In this document: in pieces, positions 59,326 through 64,000 of the stretch
Layout: each line of letters starts with the position of its first letter
Position numbering within the stretch: position 1 is the stretch's first letter
Assembly (NCBI GenBank): GCA_020796225.1
Contig: CM036765.1
Span: 32,516,066-32,580,065, forward strand
DNA: 64,000 bases
From: Arion vulgaris
Lineage: Eukaryota > Mollusca > Gastropoda > Stylommatophora > Arionidae
Reading direction: 5' to 3'
Notes under the pieces: generated by a model
Databases searched by the model: none
What the model was told of the DNA's origin: nothing
The model's input: only the letters and a program-made list of their open reading frames with translations
Position numbers and translations under genes: made by a program

Positions 59326-61516
59326 CATATTATTCATGTATATTCTCTATAATATATTGTCTGTGGCTAAACCTTGTCATATTATTCATGTATATTCTCT
59401 ATAATATATTGTCTGTGGTTAAGCCTTGTCATATTATTCATGTATATTCTCTATAATATATTGTCTGTGGTTAAACCTTGTCATATTATTCATGTATATT
59501 CTCTATAATATATTGTCTGTGGTTAAGCCTTGTCATATTATTCATGTATATTCTCTATAATATATTGTCTGTGGTTAAACCTTGTCATATTATTCATGTA
59601 TATTCTCTATAATATATTGTCTGTGGTTAAACCTTGTCATATTATTCATGTATATTCTCTATAATATATTGTCTGTGGTTAAGCCTTGTCATATTATTCA
59701 TGTATATTCTCTATAATATATTGTCTGTGGTTAAGCCTTGTCATATTATTCATGTATATTCTCTATAATATATTGTCATATTATTCATGTATATTCTCTA
59801 TAATATATTGTCTGTGGTTAAACCTTGTCATATTATTCATGTATATTCTCTATAATATATTGTCTGTGGTTAAACCTTGTCATATTATTCATGTATATTC
59901 TCTATAATATATTGTCTGTGGTTAAACCTTGTCATATTATTCATGTATATTCTCTATAATATATTGTCTGTGGTTAAACCTTGTCATATTATTCATGTAT
60001 ATTCTCTATAATATATTGTCTGTGGTTAAGCCTTGTCATATTATTCATGTATATTCTCTATAATATATTGTCTGTGGTTAAACCTTGTCATATTATTCAT
60101 GTATATTCTCTATAATATATTGTCTGTGGTTAAACCTTGTCATATTATTCATGTATATTCTCTATAATATATTGTCTGTGGTTAAACCTTGTCATATTAT
60201 TCATGTATATTCTCTATAATATATTGTCTGTGGTTAAACCTTGTCATATTATTCATGTATATTCTCTATAATATATTGTCTGTGGTTAAACCTTTTCATA
60301 TTATTCATGTATATTCTCTATAATATATTGTCTGTGGTTAAGCCTTGTCATATTATTCATGTATATTCTCTATAATATATTGTCTGTGGTTAAACCTTGT
60401 CATATTATTCATGTATATTCTCTATAATATATTGTCTGTGGTTAAACCTTGTCATATTATTCATATATATTCTCTATATAATATATTGTCTGTGGTTAAA
60501 CCTTGTCATATTATTCATGTATATTCTCTATAATATATTGTCTGTGGTTAAACCTTGTCATATTATTCATGTATATTCTCTATATAATATATTGTCTGTG
60601 GTTAAACCTTGTCATATTATTCATGTATATTCTCTATAATATATTGTCTGTGGTTAAACCTTGTCATATTATTCATGTATATTCTCTATAATATATTGTC
60701 TGTGGTTAAACCTTGTCATATTATTCATGTATATTCTCTATAATATATTGTCATATTATTCATGTATATTCTCTATAATATATTGTCTGTGGTTAAACCT
60801 TGTCATATTATTCATGTATATTCTCTATAATATATTGTCTGTGGTTAAACCTTGTCATATTATTCATGTATATTCTCTATAATATATTGTCTGTGGTTAA
60901 ACCTTTTCATATTATTCATGTATATTCTCTATAATATATTGTCTGTGGTTAAGCCTTGTCATATTATTCATGTATATTCTCTATAATATATTGTCTGTGG
61001 TTAAACCTTGTCATATTATTCATGTATATTCTCTATAATATATTGTCTGTGGTTAAACCTTGTCATATTATTCATATATATTCTCTATATAATATATTGT
61101 CTGTGGTTAAACCTTGTCATATTATTCATGTATATTCTCTATAATATATTGTCTGTGGTTAAACCTTGTCATATTATTCATGTATATTCTCTATATAATA
61201 TATTGTCTGTGGTTAAACCTTGTCATATTATTCATGTATATTCTCTATAATATATTGTCTGTGGTTAAACCTTGTCATATTATTCATGTATATTCTCTAT
61301 AATATATTGTCTGTGGTTAAACCTTGTCATATTATTCATGTATATTCTCTATAATATATTGTCATATTATTCATGTATATTCTCTATAATATATTGTCTG
61401 TGGTTAAACCTTGTCATATTATTCATGTATATTCTCTATAATATATTGTCTGTGGTTAAACCTTGTCATATTATTCATGTATATTCTCTATAATATATTG
61501 TCTGTGGTTAAACCTT
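59326..61516 (+). repeat. 52-bp minisatellite with 611-bp higher-order block
   Basis: About 42 head-to-tail units of TTGTCATATTATTCATGTAT ... CTCTATAATATATT, GTCTGTGGTTAAACC. Most are exactly 52 bp. Rare variants are 54-bp units (an extra TA), 35-bp units lacking TGTGGTTAAACCTTGTC, and CCTTTTC or AAGCC changes. The variants recur at an exact offset of 611 bp: block 60291-60901 is repeated at 60902-61512. Tandem frames of the type MSYYSCIFSIIYCLWLNLVI are by-products of the repeat, not genes. Confidence 0.98.
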
Positions 61517-61640
61517 TTCCTTGCGTTCCCAAGGTAGTGGGTTCGGTTCCGAACAGCGCCGTTACGTTTACGAATGTATTTTTGCCAAACCAACAGGGTT
61601 GTTGCCGGAGCTACTGAGTGTGTGCTTTGTACAATACTCA
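61517..61640 (+). mobile_element. SINE-like fragment abutting the minisatellite
   Basis: GTGGGTTCGGTTCCGAAC is a B-box-like arm with a self-complementary flank, as in tRNA TΨC arms. The upstream A-box half would lie inside the minisatellite and is missing. The array therefore probably replaced or truncated a tRNA-like head. Confidence 0.4.
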
Positions 61641-61824
61641 ACAGATGGCGTGCCGTTTTTGTGGAGAGAGACCGAGTCATATGGAGTAAAGCCCGATGCA
61701 ATGAAGTAAATCCTACGACTTTAGACTCTAATATATTGTCTTGAACAAGGTGCCCCAAACGTTTTCTTAAATCCCGATCTGTCTATTCAATAATTGTTCT
61801 TTTCATCAACCATCAGACCCAATC

Positions 61825-62060
61825 TTATCTTCTTCGTGTTCCCTTCGGTTTTTTTTGACATGTAGGAATCTTACAAGAGATTTCAATCGCTGCCGCTCTG
61901 CCTACTAATACTTTCTCACGTCAGACCACACGTTTTCGATTTTCTGTTTCTCCACAGTTCTTCTCCACGTTTTCATTGAGCGTCCGTGTCATCTTTTCCC
62001 ATACGCTGTCCATCAATGAGCTGTCCTAGCCAATGCCGCAACTGACACACGGCATACATG
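61825..62060 (-). mobile_element. LINE 3' end, antisense
   Basis: The minus strand reads YGKR, a stop, HGRSMKTWRRTVEKQKIENV, WSDVRKY, stops, ERQRLKSLVRFLHVKKNRRE, HEEDK. The GKRxRGRxxKTWRRTVEKE block and the HEEDK end identify a LINE C-terminal tail. Stops mark it as dead. Confidence 0.7.
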
Positions 62061-62376
62061 TTCAATCCATTTCTATTTTCTAATAATGGTCAATGGAGAC
62101 AAATAAATACATCAATAATATTAATGATAGAGAGCCGCCCACTAATATGATTGTATATGAAACTTGTTAATTCATTATTTGTTGTATTCACTCTATGAAT
62201 TGTCATATCCACTTCTTTGAGGACTTCTGTTGTAAAGAAAGCTTGTGCATCATTAACTTTGATACAGCCAGATCTGTTGAGTTATTTATTACATTTAGTA
62301 AATTGTCGGTAACGATAACATAATTTGGTCATATATAGTGCTTGGGTTTAGTTCGTTCTTTCCCACCCTCATCTCT

Positions 62377-62381
<5 letters not shown>
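62061..62381. other. Stretch with no recognisable feature
   Basis: Nothing supported before the CT run. Confidence 0.5.

Positions 62382-62431
<50 letters not shown>
62382..62431. repeat. (CT)n microsatellite
   Basis: About 25 CT repeats. Confidence 0.95.
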
Positions 62432-62437
<6 letters not shown>

Positions 62438-62570
62438 ATGCTCTTTAATTTTCTTTTTAGCTGATGACGACATTAGAAAAATTCCATCCAATGAGAAGTG
62501 TGCCCACCGCTGTAATGACTCACCATTATGTATATTCATCACACAATATTTCTAGACATTTATATTCAGG

Positions 62571-63097
62571 TTTGTGCTATAACTATAGTTGCTACAGTTT
62601 GTGCTATAACTATAGTTGCAACAGTTTGTGCTATAACTATAGTTGCTACAGTTTGTAGTTTGGGCGTGTGCTATAACTATAGTTGCTAGTTTGTAGTTTG
62701 GGCGTGTGCTATAACTATAGTTGCTACAGTTTGTAGTTTGAGCATGTATTATAACTATAGTTGCTACAGTTTGTAGTTTGAGCATGTACTATAACTATAG
62801 TTGCTACAGTTTGTAGTTTGAGCATGTATTATAACTATAGTTTCTACAGTTTGTAGTTTGAGCATGTATTATAACTATAGTTGCTACAGTTTGTAGTTTG
62901 AGCATGTATTATAACTATAGTTGCTACAGTTTGTAGTTTGAGCATGTACTATAACTATAGTTGCTACAGTTTGTAGTTTGAGCATGTATATAACTATAGT
63001 TGCTACAGTTTGTAGTTTGAGATGTATTACATAGCTACAGTTTGTGTTTGAGCATGTACTATAACTATAGTTGCTACAGTTTGTAGTTTGAGCATGT
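62571..63097 (+). repeat. 27/40-bp minisatellite
   Basis: The first three units are 27 bp (TTTGTGCTATAACTATAGTT GCTACAG). The following units of about 40 bp carry the same core plus a 13-bp insert of the TAGTTTGAGCATG type. There are about 11 of the longer units, the last few degenerate. Each unit contains the perfect palindrome AACTATAGTT. It abuts an inverted family C SINE at 63115. Confidence 0.95.
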
Positions 63098-63114
63098 AGG
63101 TTGGTGATAATTTT

Positions 63115-63325
63115 GTTTTTTTCCCCCGATCCAGAAGCACTAGAACTTTCAGCTCTTCGGCTCGGTGCCATGGACATCGTAACCCTTCGGTTCGGCGCCA
63201 CGAACACCGTAAATCTGGGGAACCTGTGGCTTTTCTGCCAGAACGCGGAATTGAACCCGCACTCACAGAGGACTAGTCACCCGTAGTCCAACGCGCTACG
63301 AACACGCTGGGCAGGCGGGCGCTGG
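63115..63325 (-). mobile_element. tRNA-derived SINE, family C, copy 3 (inverted)
   Basis: On the minus strand: TAGCGCGTTGG (A-box-like), GTGCGGGTTCAATTCCGCG (perfect B box in a self-pairing arm), CCAGATTTACGGTGTTCGTG, then the two related GGC(A/G)CCGA(A/G)CCGAAG blocks and AGTGCTTCTGGATC. Full length. Confidence 0.85.
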
Positions 63326-63604
63326 TGATAATATACCAGACGCATCTTGTTGAGGGGTCACTATCATACTCTTCACTAACTTCAAGCTGTCTGTAACATC
63401 CATTTGACCTTTTGTGCGTGTTGACCCATGGTCTGTTTCAGTGATATTAATCCAGTTTGATCTATTTCATATAAGTAGTTAGATATCTTTCTGTTAACTA
63501 TATTTTGTAAAATGTTTAGTGGTCAAAGAAAGTTGGCACTAGTAAACTTAAAACAACTAATGATGAATAATTTTACCAAATAATGTTTTTGTACATCCGG
63601 TTTT
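63326..63604. other. Stretch with no recognisable feature
   Basis: Nothing supported. Confidence 0.5.
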
Positions 63605-63853
63605 TTTTGGGTGTTGTGCACTTGCGCATGGCCACGCACTCCCTGTCTCTCTCGCCGCACACATGCACACATTGCTTTTTTTTATCTCGATCTCTCAACG
63701 CACGCGTATGCGACACATATCCACGCACACACATACACTGCTGCTATCTCCACACGCGCTAACACTGTCGTTGTCCCACGCACACGCATTCATTGCTTAT
63801 GTCTATGTATACACGTACTGTCTCTATTACCACACACACACACACACACACGT
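63605..63853. repeat. CA-rich low-complexity tract with (CA)n
   Basis: A diffuse CACAC/CACGC-rich region ending in a pure (CA)n run at about 63831-63852. Frames through it are Thr/His/Ser-rich and driven by composition. Confidence 0.75.
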
Positions 63854-63884
63854 TCGGTCTCTATTTATCCCCAAGCTAGATTGT

Positions 63885-64000
63885 AGGAAAACATAGGAAC
63901 ATAATTAACTCTTTCAATGCACCCGTGGGTTGCCGGACCTGCAAAACGAGCAAAGAATGGAAACATCGCGATCTACATGGCTTGTCGTAAGAGGCGGCTA
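63885..64000 (+). mobile_element. SINE-A copy cut by window end
   Basis: GAACATAATTAACTCTTTCA, resembling the end of repeat R, leads into CACCCGTGGGTTGCCGGACC and the SINE-A core TGGCTTGTCGTAAGAGGCGG. The rest lies beyond the window. Confidence 0.75.

Noticed and set aside
59326..61516. Plus-strand frames repeating MSYYSCIFSIIYCLWLNLVI
   Set aside because: Caused by the 52-bp minisatellite: the frame shifts each unit and no protein family is resembled.
63611..63896. Thr/His-rich frames in two registers
   Set aside because: Produced by the CA-rich tract.
39006..64000. Search for the next PET exon (LPPHDNE-type motif) and LIM zinc-finger exons of Prickle
   Set aside because: No segment on the plus strand gave the expected PET or LIM Cys/His pattern with splice sites.

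Overview
The window reads as non-coding DNA from a large, repeat-rich invertebrate genome, most likely a lophotrochozoan such as a mollusc. It is AT-rich, with many (CT)n, (GA)n, (CA)n and (AT)n runs. It holds dozens of 5'-truncated non-LTR retrotransposon (LINE) 3' ends and several tRNA-derived SINE families with RNA polymerase III A and B boxes. There is almost no long open reading frame. No bacterial operon, rRNA, CRISPR array or prophage signal is visible. The clade assignment is an inference from repeat style and from one gene fragment.

The one feature I can assign to a host gene is a 193-bp + strand exon at 38813-39005. It encodes the start of the PET region of a Prickle-type planar cell polarity protein ([11 protein letters not shown]... 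SDDDSG ... [14 protein letters not shown]) between clean acceptor and donor sites. I did not find the next PET exon or any LIM-domain exon downstream, so the intron after it probably runs past the window end (more than 25 kb). A speculative upstream exon at 35534-35595 would splice in frame to it (...CLWR|KICRHC). If both are real, most of the window is Prickle intron or 5' flank filled with transposon debris.

Layout. 0-4.5 kb: a promoter-like patch with a duplicated motif, a SINE, four LINE tails in both orientations, and a 31-bp tandem repeat. 4.5-9.1 kb: mostly featureless. 9.1-10.5 kb: LINE and SINE cluster. 10.5-18.5 kb: mostly plain, with LINE fragments at 14.5, 16.2 and 17.3 kb. 18.5-21.2 kb: a mariner-type MITE, a SINE, a hAT-like end and a foldback element whose inverted arms are tandem repeats. 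22-28 kb: LINE tails, three SINEs and a perfect 21-bp hairpin. 28-35 kb: sparse, with an RNase H-bearing LINE tail at 33.8 kb. 35.5-39 kb: the Prickle exon(s), another RNase H LINE tail and SINEs. 45.7-48.8 kb: about 28 copies of a 111-bp satellite. 49-58.3 kb: dense LINE, SINE and hAT remnants. 59.3-61.5 kb: a 52-bp minisatellite whose last two thirds is a 611-bp block present twice. 62.6-63.1 kb: a 27/40-bp minisatellite. The window ends inside a SINE.

The repeats suggest interdependence. SINE-A ends in (AAG)n, as do two of the LINE tails, which fits trans-mobilisation of the SINEs by LINE machinery. All LINE copies seen carry stops or frameshifts and are probably inactive.
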